NCBI GenBank assembly: GCA_018052825.1
Contig: JAGPMN010000006.1
Location: forward strand, 1-52,068
DNA: 52,068 bases
DNA from: Methanothrix sp.
Lineage (GTDB): Archaea; Halobacteriota; Methanosarcinia; Methanotrichales; Methanotrichaceae
Direction of reading: 5' to 3'
Shown: in pieces, positions 41,845 through 50,420 of the stretch
Layout of the letters: each line of letters opens with the position of its first letter
How positions within the stretch are numbered: the first letter of the stretch is position 1
The notes under the pieces: model-generated
The model's database searches: none
Told to the model about the DNA's origin: nothing
The model's input: only the letters and a program-made list of their open reading frames with translations
Made by a program: the position numbers and the translations under genes

Positions 41845-44475
41845 ATGAAAGCAGAATTTACTGTCGCATTATTGGCAGCAGCCATGCTCTGTGTCTCGGC
41901 TATGGCGCAGGAAAACACAGCCGAGGACTGGTTCAGCAAGGGCCAGGAGCTGCAAAGAAATGACTCTCATGAAGAGGCTCTTCAGGCCTACGAGAAGGCC
42001 ATACAGATCGACCCTGAGTCGGCCAGGGCCTGGATGGGCAAAGGCAATGCCCTTCTGAGCCTGAAAAGATACAATGAATCAATGGAGGCCTATGAAAGGG
42101 CAGTCGAGATTTTGAACGGCAGCCAAAAAGATGATCCCGAAGACGCCGAAGCCTGGTGGCTGAAGGCCGAGAGCCTGGACAGCATGGGCAGGAGCGATGC
42201 GGCCCTTGAGGCCTATGATAGGGTCATAGCTCTGAACTCATCAAAGGCCCTGGGCGCCTGGATAAGGAAGTCGGATATCTTCGCCTCTCTGGGCAGATAT
42301 AACGAGTCAGTGGAAGCCTTTGATGGCGCTCTCAACCTGCTGCCGACCCAGGATAAGCAGAGCATCATGAGCCTGTGGTGGGCGAGGGGCATTGACATTT
42401 ACCATAATGCCTGGATTGCAGACGGCCAGATTCTCAGGACGGCCTCAGCATGGCGCAACCAGTCGACAGGTGCCATCGAGAACATCATGCTGGTCAACTC
42501 GGACTTCACAGCCGCCTGGCAGAGGCCGACCATGGGCAAGGCAGTTTCAGCCGATGGAAAGCCTCTGGGCAGGCACGATGAGGCGCTGCAGTCCTCGGGC
42601 GCCAACTGGGCGCAGTATGGCTTCCCCGGGCCTAAAGAGGCTGCGCAGGAGAACACCGCAGATAGCTGGATGAAAAAGGGCTATGAACTGATGGGAAATA
42701 GATCTTATGAAGAGGCTATAAAGGCTATGCAAAAGGCTGTTGAGCTGGACCCAGAGAACGCAACCCTCTGGGATGCCAAAGCACAAAGCCTCGCCTTTGC
42801 GGTCTCCTTTTCCGGCAATCTCAGTGAGTACAACGAATCCCTCAATGCTGAAGATAAAGCCATCGAGCTGGATCCCGATAATTCAACATTATTGGTTCAT
42901 AAGGGCTTTCTCCTCGCCAATCTAGCTGATATCAGCGGCTATGGAAACGAGAGCTTGTATGAAGACGCCACAAAGGAGTTCGATAAGGCTATTCTACTGA
43001 ACCCACAGGATAAAGAGGCCTGGAACTGGAAGGGCATGGTTCTCGATACTCGACTAAATAGAACAAGTGAGGCCCTTGCAGCCTATGACAAAGTCATCGA
43101 GATCGGTGGTACAAATGCAAGCGATAAGGTCCTGCTGGCAAATGCCTGGAGTGCCAAGGGCGGCGCTCTGGCTAAGCTCGGAAGGGACGATGAGTCCACA
43201 GCGGCTTTTGATAATGCCATCGAGCTGAACCCGCTAAATGCTGCCTCTATCTGGTATATGAGAGCCGCTACTATCAATGCCTCTGGAAAGTATGATGAGG
43301 CGGTCAAGGCATATGATAAGGTCATCGCTCTATCCCAGGATAATGTCACCACTGCCTTGGCCTACGGGGGCAGAGGTGCAGCGCTCATCAAGCTAGGCAA
43401 GTACAACGAGGCTGTCACTGCCTACGATAAGGCCATCCAGCTATTTCCATTGGAGCAAATGGGCGGCCTTGCCTGGTATAAGAAAGGAGTTGCTCTGAAG
43501 GCGCTGGGCAAACAATCTGAGGCGGATGCGGCCTTTGCTAAGGCCAAGGAGCTGGGGTACGAAGTCCCGAACGATAGCGAAGACAACTCATCTTCAACTC
43601 CTGTTAAAATGCTGGCCATCACCAGCATCAAGGCTACGGGCGAGGATGAGTTCGTAGAGATCGCCAACAGCCGAACAGTCGCTCAAAGCCTCAATGGCTG
43701 GACCCTGAATATCAGCGATGGCAGTAATCAGTCCATAGCTCTGCCTGATTTCACGCTTGGTCCTGATGAGAGGATTAATGTCCACCTCGGCAGGGGTGAG
43801 AGCAGTAAGACAGACATCTACCTAAACAGTGCCATTGCCCTCAACGATACTGCAGGCAACATCACCCTGAAAGATGAAACCGAAAAAGATGTGGCCTCCT
43901 TCGGGTACAGAGTTGAGCCCAATGGCTCTCTCACAGGCATAATGACTGCAGAGGGCGAGTTCAGCTATCCTCAGTCGGACTCGAACGAGGTGAAGATGGC
44001 GGTGAGAGAAGCTGGAAGCGGCCCTTACGTCGCCGAGAGGACTGAATACGAGCTGGATGCAGCATACAACTGGGTTGATAAGGGCAATGTTCTGGCCGAA
44101 CAAGGCAATTACGAAGAGGCTATCAAGGCTCTCGATAACGCCACTGAGCTGAATCCTCAGGACAAACACATCTGGATGTCCAAAGGCCTGATCTTCGCAG
44201 CTCATCTGGGCAGGTACAACGAGTCCATCGAGGCTTATGAGTGGGCAATCCAGATCGATCTCAAAGATGCTGATGCCTGGTTTGGCAAAGGCGCGGCGCT
44301 GAACAAGACAGGCAGGTATGAGGAAGCCATTCAGGCGCTTAACAGGGCAACAGATCTAAATCCAAAGCTTGTTGCTGCCTGGAAGGTAACGGGTGACGCT
44401 CTAAAAGCGCTTGGCCGCAACTCTGAGGCAGATGCGGCCTACGATAAGGCCAAGGAGCTGGGGTATCAGGGATGA
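41845..44475 (+). CDS. Exported TPR protein 2, with a lamin-tail domain and internal fusion
   Basis: An 876-residue exported protein, the largest of the array. A signal peptide is followed by a first TPR block (about 25-175), then a non-TPR segment (about 180-265; AWIADGQILR, SDFTAAWQ, GRHDEALQSS). At about 270 the sequence AAQENTADSWMKKGYEL repeats the mature N-terminus of its own family, followed by a long second TPR block. A lamin-tail-type beta domain follows near 585-690 (GEDEFVEIANSRTVAQSLNG, ALNDTAGNITLKDE), and a final TPR block ends LGYQG. It reads as a fusion of two family members. Function is unknown; surface scaffolding is a guess. Confidence 0.8.
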   Translation: MKAEFTVALLAAAMLCVSAMAQENTAEDWFSKGQELQRNDSHEEALQAYEKAIQIDPESARAWMGKGNALLSLKRYNESMEAYERAVEILNGSQKDDPEDAEAWWLKAESLDSMGRSDAALEAYDRVIALNSSKALGAWIRKSDIFASLGRYNESVEAFDGALNLLPTQDKQSIMSLWWARGIDIYHNAWIADGQILRTASAWRNQSTGAIENIMLVNSDFTAAWQRPTMGKAVSADGKPLGRHDEALQSSGANWAQYGFPGPKEAAQENTADSWMKKGYELMGNRSYEEAIKAMQKAVELDPENATLWDAKAQSLAFAVSFSGNLSEYNESLNAEDKAIELDPDNSTLLVHKGFLLANLADISGYGNESLYEDATKEFDKAILLNPQDKEAWNWKGMVLDTRLNRTSEALAAYDKVIEIGGTNASDKVLLANAWSAKGGALAKLGRDDESTAAFDNAIELNPLNAASIWYMRAATINASGKYDEAVKAYDKVIALSQDNVTTALAYGGRGAALIKLGKYNEAVTAYDKAIQLFPLEQMGGLAWYKKGVALKALGKQSEADAAFAKAKELGYEVPNDSEDNSSSTPVKMLAITSIKATGEDEFVEIANSRTVAQSLNGWTLNISDGSNQSIALPDFTLGPDERINVHLGRGESSKTDIYLNSAIALNDTAGNITLKDETEKDVASFGYRVEPNGSLTGIMTAEGEFSYPQSDSNEVKMAVREAGSGPYVAERTEYELDAAYNWVDKGNVLAEQGNYEEAIKALDNATELNPQDKHIWMSKGLIFAAHLGRYNESIEAYEWAIQIDLKDADAWFGKGAALNKTGRYEEAIQALNRATDLNPKLVAAWKVTGDALKALGRNSEADAAYDKAKELGYQG

Positions 44476-44513
44476 TCCCTACTCATTTTTCCGAGCTAAA
44501 TGGAGGTCTGTAA

Positions 44514-45833
44514 ATGAAAGCGATTTTTACTATCGCTCTGTTAGCGATATCTATGCTCTGCGCCTCTGCTGTGGCGCAGGAGGAGAGTGCAGAGGATTGG
44601 TCCAAGAGAGGCGAGGATGAGCTGTTCAACAACAGCTCCTTCGAAGGCGCTTTGCAGGCTTTTAACAAGGCCATCGATCTGGATCCTACGAACGCTACCC
44701 TCTGGTTGCACAAAGCACAGGTGCACGAGTTCATGGGCGACAGAAACCTGGCAGTCGGAGCCTATGAAGAAGCCCTGAACATCACAAATGAAAATCTGCA
44801 AAAAAATCCAGATGATGCAGACGCCTGGTGGACGATGGGGGTGATCCTCGATTCATTGGGCCGACAGGTCGAGGCTAAAGAGTCGAGGGAGAGAGCGGCT
44901 CAGGTTTATAACAAAACGCTGGCCGGCAATCCGGAGGATGGGGAGTGCTGGTTCAAATTGGCCGAGGTGCTTCTCAGCCTGAACAGGGAAGACGAGGCCA
45001 TAGATGCCTATGAACGATCCATCGAGACGAACAGCTCAAAGGCCGGCGTAGCCGCCAGCACCGTCAGCAACCTCTTTGCGAACGCTGGGAGGTACGACGA
45101 GGCCCTGAAGGCCTCAGAGAGGGCCCTCAATCTGACAAGCCCGGACGATATCCGGAACAAAAAGCTTGCGCTGTGGACAAAAGGCAGCATTCTGACGATG
45201 GCAGAAAGGCCGGAGGAGGCGCTGCAGGCATTCGATGAGGCCTTGAGGCTCGATCCAGAGGACAAGATGACATTGATGTCGAGGGCAGATGCCCTCAGTG
45301 ACCTGCACAGGTACAACGAGTCTATAGAGGCCTATCAAAAGGTCATAGAGCAGGCCGCTAATGATAGCAGTAACTGGATTACCAACGCCTTGATCGGCAT
45401 GGGCGACGCCCTGAACGCTACAGGCAGAAGGGACGAGGCACTGGATGCCTACAGATCCCTCCTTGAGGTCAAAGAGATGGAGATTGAGAAGAATCCCGAA
45501 GACTCCATGGCCTGGGAGAGCAAGGGCAGGGCTCTTCTCAAGATGGGCCAGTATGAGGAGGCCATAGAGGCCTTCAACAGATCCATAGAGGTATCTTCAG
45601 GCCCGTATGCCCTATCATCAGCGTCTGGCGACGCTTGGGTTGGGAGGGGAGATGCCATGATGGCGCTGGGCAGATATGAAGATGCCCTGGAGGCCTACAG
45701 GCAGGCAATTGAGGTCTTCCCTCTAAATGGAGATGCATGGCACGGCAAGGGGGAGGCCTTACATGCCCTGGGCAAGAGGATCGAAGGCGACTGGGCATTC
45801 CAGATGGCGAAAAAGCTGGGGTACAGGAAGTGA
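44514..45833 (+). CDS. Exported TPR protein 3 of the array
   Basis: A 439-residue exported protein with the signal peptide IALLAISMLCASAVAQ and mature start ESAEDWSKRGEDE. About ten TPR units follow (NSSFEGALQAFNKAIDLDPT, EEALQAFDEALRLDPEDKMT) and fill the protein to the LGYRK end. It lies 38 bases after gene 2 with TGGAGGTCTGTAA before the ATG, a leader nearly the same as that of gene 1. NxS/T sites are frequent, which fits a glycosylated exterior. It has no lamin-tail domain. Confidence 0.82.
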   Translation: MKAIFTIALLAISMLCASAVAQEESAEDWSKRGEDELFNNSSFEGALQAFNKAIDLDPTNATLWLHKAQVHEFMGDRNLAVGAYEEALNITNENLQKNPDDADAWWTMGVILDSLGRQVEAKESRERAAQVYNKTLAGNPEDGECWFKLAEVLLSLNREDEAIDAYERSIETNSSKAGVAASTVSNLFANAGRYDEALKASERALNLTSPDDIRNKKLALWTKGSILTMAERPEEALQAFDEALRLDPEDKMTLMSRADALSDLHRYNESIEAYQKVIEQAANDSSNWITNALIGMGDALNATGRRDEALDAYRSLLEVKEMEIEKNPEDSMAWESKGRALLKMGQYEEAIEAFNRSIEVSSGPYALSSASGDAWVGRGDAMMALGRYEDALEAYRQAIEVFPLNGDAWHGKGEALHALGKRIEGDWAFQMAKKLGYRK

Positions 45834-45888
45834 TACCCTATTTTTCCTTGAAAATATCGCAAGTCACATTGCATGAAGAGGTGATCGT

Positions 45889-47322
45889 ATGAAAATGGTA
45901 AGAAGAAAGGCAGGGGCCGGGCTTGCTCTGGTTCTTTTAGCTCTAGCAGCTCTATGCTCTTATGCCGCAGCACAGGAAAATACGACAGACTACTGGACGG
46001 AGAGGGCCGAAGAGCTTGCTAACAACAGCTCCTTCGAAGAGGCCATCTCAGCCCTGGATGAGGCTCTGAAGGTGGATCCCGAAAACGAGACGGTCTTGAT
46101 CCGCAAGGCTTCGTATCTCTGTGTAACCGGCAGGATGAATGAGTCCGCTGAGACCTATGAGAGGGCACTCGCCATTTTGGAGGAAGAGCTGAAGAATGAC
46201 CCAATTGATGCCGGGGCCTGGGAGAAGAAGGCCAGAGTCCTGAACAGTTTGAACAGGAAAGAGGATTCCAACCAGGCATATGAAAAGGCACTGGAGATCT
46301 ACGACCAGCGAATAGAAAAGGATCCAAAAGATGCCGATGCCTGGATGGGCAGAGCCAACATGCTGCTGAACCTCGGACGGTGGGATGAGGCTCAGGAGGC
46401 CTATGATAAGGTCACCGAACTCAAACCAGAGGATTACGCAGTCTGGTGGCGAAAGGCAGAGGTCGTCAGCAGCATAGGAGATATCAATGAGTCAGCGGAG
46501 GCATACGATCGGGCCATCAGCCTGATACCAGCCAACGATACCGAAGAGATTGCACTGGCCTACGCTGCCAAGAGCGAGGATCTGGCAGTTGCAGAGAGAT
46601 GGGATGATGCCCTGGAGGCTGTTAATAAGTCCTTAGAACTGAATCCCAAGAGCGGCGTGTGGTGGCATTTCAAGGCATTTGTCTTAACAGAGCTGGATCG
46701 GAAGGAGGAAGCTCTCGCAGCCTTTGACGAGGCCCTCAGGCAGAACCCAGAGGACTTCGATAGCACGGGATGGAAAGCCAGCCTGCTCATGGAGATGAAA
46801 AGGTACAACGAATCCATCGAAGCCTATGATAAGACACTTGGGCTGATACCAGAGAATAACACCGAAAAGCTGGCGCAACTCTGGCTCTCTAAAGGAAAGG
46901 CTCTGAACAAGAGTGGCAAACAGGAGGAAGCGAAAGAGGCCTTCCAAAGATCGCTGGAGCTTTACGATAAGGCTATTTTAGAGGATCCCGGCGACGTCAA
47001 CCTGCTGCATATGAAAGGCCTGGCGCTCTACAATCTGGGCAGGTATGAAGACTCCCTGAGGGTTTATGGTCAAATCCTCGAGACGTCTCCCAGAATCGAG
47101 CCCTACCTAACCGATAGCGCTGCACTGGAGGGCAAAGGCGATGCTCTGCGGGCCTTGGGCAGAAATAAGGAAGCACTGGAGGCTTACAATGAGGTCATAG
47201 AGCTGAGCCCCAATTCCAGCACAGCCTGGCACGGCAGGGGAGAGGCACAGAGGGCGCTGGGAGAGTTCTACAATGCCAGCATCTCGCTTTATGTAGCACA
47301 GAAGCAGGGGTATGAGGAGTGA
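45889..47322 (+). CDS. Exported TPR protein 4 of the array
   Basis: A 477-residue exported protein. Its signal peptide (AGLALVLLALAALCSYAAAQ) differs from its neighbours, but the mature start ENTTDYWTERAEEL and the C-terminal QKQGYEE follow the family pattern. About eleven TPR units follow, many with acidic loops (DPKDADAWMGRANMLLNLGR). An AAGAGGTGATCGT leader precedes the ATG. It lacks the middle and lamin-tail domains. It is the most diverged of the tandem copies, so it is probably an older duplicate. Confidence 0.82.
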   Translation: MKMVRRKAGAGLALVLLALAALCSYAAAQENTTDYWTERAEELANNSSFEEAISALDEALKVDPENETVLIRKASYLCVTGRMNESAETYERALAILEEELKNDPIDAGAWEKKARVLNSLNRKEDSNQAYEKALEIYDQRIEKDPKDADAWMGRANMLLNLGRWDEAQEAYDKVTELKPEDYAVWWRKAEVVSSIGDINESAEAYDRAISLIPANDTEEIALAYAAKSEDLAVAERWDDALEAVNKSLELNPKSGVWWHFKAFVLTELDRKEEALAAFDEALRQNPEDFDSTGWKASLLMEMKRYNESIEAYDKTLGLIPENNTEKLAQLWLSKGKALNKSGKQEEAKEAFQRSLELYDKAILEDPGDVNLLHMKGLALYNLGRYEDSLRVYGQILETSPRIEPYLTDSAALEGKGDALRALGRNKEALEAYNEVIELSPNSSTAWHGRGEAQRALGEFYNASISLYVAQKQGYEE

Positions 47323-47360
47323 CAATATCTAAATTTTTTATATGTTAAGGATGCCTGTTA

Positions 47361-48608
47361 ATGAAAGCAGAATATGCTGCCGCATTGTTAGCGGCATCTA
47401 TGCTGTGCATCTCTGCAGCTGCACAGGAAAATATGACAGAGAGCTGGTTTAAAAAAGGCCAGGAGCTGTATGAAAATGGGTCCTATCAGGAGGCACTTGC
47501 TGCCTGCGATGAGGCCCTGAAGATGGACCCCCAGAACGCCTCTGCCTGGCACTACAGGGCACTGGCCCTTGCAGGAATGGGGCACGGAGTGGAGGCTAAC
47601 CAGTCGCTTCAGAAGGCCATGGATCTGCTCGACCGCAGGCTCCGGGAGAGCCCGGAGGACGCCGAGGCCTTGTGGCTGAGGGCAGAGGGGCTGGACATAC
47701 TGGGAAGAAGCGACGAGGCGGTGGAGGCCTACGACCGGCTGGCAGAGCTGAACTCATCCCCTGCTCTGGGCGCCTGGATAAGGCAGTCCGACATCCTGGC
47801 GGCCCTGGGCAGGTATAATCAATCAGGAGAGGCCTTTGAGAGGGCCATGTCACAGCTTCCTGCCAGCAAATCCACATCGCATATCGAGCTGCAGCGGCAC
47901 ATCGACAACGCCACCATCTTCACAAAAGCCTGGATCATCGACGGCCAGCTTCACAGGGTCTGCATCGGACTGTATAACCTCTCCTCAAAATCCTTCGACG
48001 AGATCGAGCAGATCAGCTCAGATTTCGTATCGAGCTTCCAGCTCAAGGTAGAAGCCGCCGATCCGGGAAGGCATGGCAGCTCATTGATGGGGTCGAGCAT
48101 CAACTGGGATATCTACTCCTTCAACACTCCCAAGGCAACGGGCCCCGCTGAGCCTGCAATCGTGACAATAGCCGGCATCAATACGACTGGCGACGAGTTC
48201 ATTGAAGTAAAGAACGGCCTCCAGGAGGGCATCGATCTCCATAACTGGAGATTTGAGATTGAAGGATCGAATGTATCTCTGCCCGAGCACTCCCTTCCGC
48301 CTGGAAAAGCTGTCAGAATCCATCTGGGAAGCGGCAAAGGAGATGAGACAGACATATTCCTCGATAGCGATCTGGAGCTGAACGATACTGCCGGAAGCAT
48401 CTCCCTGAGAGATGAATCAGGCGAGAAAGTAGCCTCTCTCGACTACAGGACTAAGCTGGATGGCTCGATCGCCTACCAGGTCACCCACTACTCAGGCCTT
48501 GAGTATCCAGGGCCGGATGATCAGGGGAGGATGGCGAAGAGGGCCGCGGGCGTTGGTCCTTTTGTTGCTGAGAGGGGAGAGATTGCGCCGGAGCCGGTCC
48601 ATGGCTAA
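47361..48608 (+). CDS. Exported TPR protein 5, with a lamin-tail domain
   Basis: A 415-residue exported protein. The signal peptide (AALLAASMLCISAAAQ) and mature start ENMTESWFKKGQEL are followed by about four TPR units. A non-TPR segment near 175-262 (TKAWIIDGQLHR, SDFVSSFQ, GRHGSSLMGSSINW) aligns with the same segment of protein 2. From about 266 comes a lamin-tail-type beta domain (TTGDEFIEVKNGLQEGIDLHN, LELNDTAGSISLRDES). It ends without further TPR. This simpler order, TPR then unknown then lamin-tail, looks ancestral to protein 2. Confidence 0.8.
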   Translation: MKAEYAAALLAASMLCISAAAQENMTESWFKKGQELYENGSYQEALAACDEALKMDPQNASAWHYRALALAGMGHGVEANQSLQKAMDLLDRRLRESPEDAEALWLRAEGLDILGRSDEAVEAYDRLAELNSSPALGAWIRQSDILAALGRYNQSGEAFERAMSQLPASKSTSHIELQRHIDNATIFTKAWIIDGQLHRVCIGLYNLSSKSFDEIEQISSDFVSSFQLKVEAADPGRHGSSLMGSSINWDIYSFNTPKATGPAEPAIVTIAGINTTGDEFIEVKNGLQEGIDLHNWRFEIEGSNVSLPEHSLPPGKAVRIHLGSGKGDETDIFLDSDLELNDTAGSISLRDESGEKVASLDYRTKLDGSIAYQVTHYSGLEYPGPDDQGRMAKRAAGVGPFVAERGEIAPEPVHG

Positions 48609-48746
48609 ATGGAGATTGTTGATCTGCAAGAGGGAGAGACGCCCGCCTGCCGGATCGAAAGGGGCCTGCAGCTCTACAAGGGCGAATCTTATCGGAGAGC
48701 AGCCCCGGCTTTTTGCATTTTTTATTATGAGGCAGCCACAGATTGA
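48609..48746 (+). CDS. Possible small ORF, TPR-like remnant
   Basis: A 45-codon frame starts right after the stop of gene 5. Its middle (RGLQLYKGESYRRA) resembles the opening of a TPR unit of this family, such as KGQELYENGSYQEA, but the rest does not and there is no signal peptide. It crosses the T-tract terminator. I read it as a decayed fragment of a sixth TPR gene rather than a working gene. Confidence 0.25.
   Translation: MEIVDLQEGETPACRIERGLQLYKGESYRRAAPAFCIFYYEAATD
48706..48724 (+). terminator. T-tract terminator of the TPR array
   Basis: After the last TPR gene a GC-rich stretch (CCCCGGC) leads into five T at 48710-48714 and six T at 48718-48723. This is the archaeal pattern for intrinsic termination and would separate the array from the next gene, although some read-through is possible. 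Confidence 0.5.
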
Positions 48747-48767
48747 GATCCAAGGAGGTGCTCTGGG

Positions 48768-49367
48768 TTGGCAAGAGGGACGGTCTGGCTGTTTGCTGCT
48801 GTAATGCTTCTCTGCAGCTCAGCTGCCGCAGCAGATCTGTCCGGCTACTGGATGATAGATTACAAAGTCCTTGGGGGAAGCGCAGAGGAGAGGACGATTT
48901 CATTTGCAGAGGGCGGTATGCTCCAGATCATAGAGGATGAATCCACTCTGCACGGCAGCTCCTCTCTGGGCAGCCGGGGCGATGGCTTTCTGATAGGAGC
49001 GGCCACTGCCCTCCAGTTCGATGCTGCAATCACATTTCGCTCGGATCCGCTCCTTTTTCTCAGGCTGAATGGAGAGCGATCCGGCGATGCTCTTTCTGGC
49101 AAGTTCACTGCTTCGTCTTCGGACGGCAGATTCTGGTGGGGAGACTTCCTGGCATTGCCGCCATCGCCGAATAGGGCGGCTGATGGGAGGAGATATTCCG
49201 AGCCCGACGCAGGCCTGTCTCCGCAGCCCCTCAGATTCGTGGACCCGGAGGCCTTCTGGAGCAACCAGACGGGCAAAGAGCACAGGGAGATATTCACAAT
49301 CACATATGACCCAAACACCATCCTGATGTGCAGGAATGTGCCAATGATCTGGCAATGGTGGATGTGA
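48768..49367 (+). CDS. Hypothetical exported protein
   Basis: A 199-residue protein of unknown family. It starts with TTG at 48768, supported by AAGGAGGTG at 48752-48760. A signal peptide (VWLFAAVMLLCSSAAAA) is followed by a strand-rich region of about 120 residues (SGYWMIDYKVLGGSAEERTI, DAAITFRSDPLLFLRLNGE) that could be a lipocalin- or avidin-like barrel. The C-terminal part has several Trp and Pro residues. It lies behind the TPR array on the same strand and may belong to the same envelope system. Confidence 0.6.
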   Translation: MARGTVWLFAAVMLLCSSAAAADLSGYWMIDYKVLGGSAEERTISFAEGGMLQIIEDESTLHGSSSLGSRGDGFLIGAATALQFDAAITFRSDPLLFLRLNGERSGDALSGKFTASSSDGRFWWGDFLALPPSPNRAADGRRYSEPDAGLSPQPLRFVDPEAFWSNQTGKEHREIFTITYDPNTILMCRNVPMIWQWWM

Positions 49368-49476
49368 CGACCTGGTTGACGGATGTTGCCTGGCTTCTTG
49401 GCTCTCTTCCTCGAGGCAGGAGGAGAGTGGGCGAGAAGAACATTTATTACCAACTGTCTCTGCTAACGTAGTCACT

Positions 49477-50256
49477 ATGGCTCTGGATGAAGTTAAGGTC
49501 ACAAAAGCAATAGTGGAGAGCTATTTAGACAGCTTTCTCAAGAATACCGATGTGGATGTGGCTCTGGTGGGGGCTGGACCCGCAAATCTGGTAGCCGCCA
49601 GGCGTCTTGCCCAGGCAGGCCTGAGAGCTGTGGTCTTCGAGAAGAGGCTTTCTGTGGGAGGAGGGCTATGGGGCGGAGGAATGATGTTCCCACGGATAGT
49701 GGTACAGGAGGGGGCCCGCCGTCTGCTGGATGAGTACTGTATAAAGCATAAGGAGCATGACAGCGGCTATTTTGTAGCCAATGCAATTGAGACGGCCTCT
49801 AAGCTCACAGCAGGTGCAATCGATGCAGGGGCAGAGATAGTCAATCTCGTGACGGTCGAAGATGTGATGATAAGGGATGCAGACAGGATCGCCGGCCTTG
49901 TCATCAACTGGACAGCATGTGAGATGGCTGGAATTCACGTCGACCCGCTCTCCATCAGCGCCAAATGCGTCATCGACGGAACTGGCCATGAGGCAGCAGT
50001 CTGCAGGATTGTGCAGAAGAAGGTCTGCTGTGAAGGCCAATCTCGATTTCAGGTAAAGGGCGAAAGGTCGATGTGGGCGGATGTAGGCGAAAAAACGGTT
50101 GTAGAGATGACTCAGGAGGTCTATCCAGGGCTGTTCGTAGCCGGCATGGCAGCGGCTGCCGTCTTTGCCGGTCCCAGGATGGGGCCGATCTTCGGAGGAA
50201 TGCTGCTCTCAGGAGAGAAGGCCGCCCGCCTGGTCATAGAGAAGCTCGCACAATGA
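49477..50256 (+). CDS. thi4: Thiazole synthase Thi4, catalytic sulfide-dependent type
   Basis: A 259-residue enzyme that makes the ADP-thiazole precursor of thiamine from NAD and glycine. The dinucleotide motif is VALVGAGPANLVAARRLA, followed by GGGLWGGGMMFPRIV. At the site where yeast Thi4 has its sacrificial cysteine, this protein has His154 in MAGIHVDPLS, as in methanogen enzymes that use free sulfide and turn over many times. The C-terminal GMAAAAVFAGPRMGPIFGGM loop is conserved. Its stop overlaps the ATG of a 55-codon frame. Confidence 0.93.
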   Translation: MALDEVKVTKAIVESYLDSFLKNTDVDVALVGAGPANLVAARRLAQAGLRAVVFEKRLSVGGGLWGGGMMFPRIVVQEGARRLLDEYCIKHKEHDSGYFVANAIETASKLTAGAIDAGAEIVNLVTVEDVMIRDADRIAGLVINWTACEMAGIHVDPLSISAKCVIDGTGHEAAVCRIVQKKVCCEGQSRFQVKGERSMWADVGEKTVVEMTQEVYPGLFVAGMAAAAVFAGPRMGPIFGGMLLSGEKAARLVIEKLAQ

Positions 50257-50420
50257 ATGGCCGGCCTGCGCGCCCCGAAGCTCTGTCCGGGGATATGAGG
50301 GAGGGCTCGCCCTTTGGGCCGGCCACGGCCCCTTCCGCCATTTGCGACCAGACCTCATTCATCATCCAGTCTCTCCGGGCGTTCCTTGAAAGAGATGAGG
50401 CCACGATCACTCCTCGATGA
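50253..50420 (+). CDS. Possible small protein (55 aa) coupled to thi4
   Basis: A 55-codon frame whose ATG overlaps the thi4 stop in an ATGA arrangement. The peptide starts with a Pro/Arg-rich part and ends with a helical segment, TSFIIQSLRAFLERDEATIT. It has no known domain. Its 3' end overlaps the converging protease gene by 14 bases. The coupling is suggestive but coding is unproven. Confidence 0.35.
   Translation: MNGRPARPEALSGDMREGSPFGPATAPSAICDQTSFIIQSLRAFLERDEATITPR

Noticed and set aside
40793-48608. CRISPR or DNA satellite explanation for the repeats in the TPR array
   Set aside because: The repeats are degenerate 34-residue protein units in open frames, not short identical DNA repeats with spacers.
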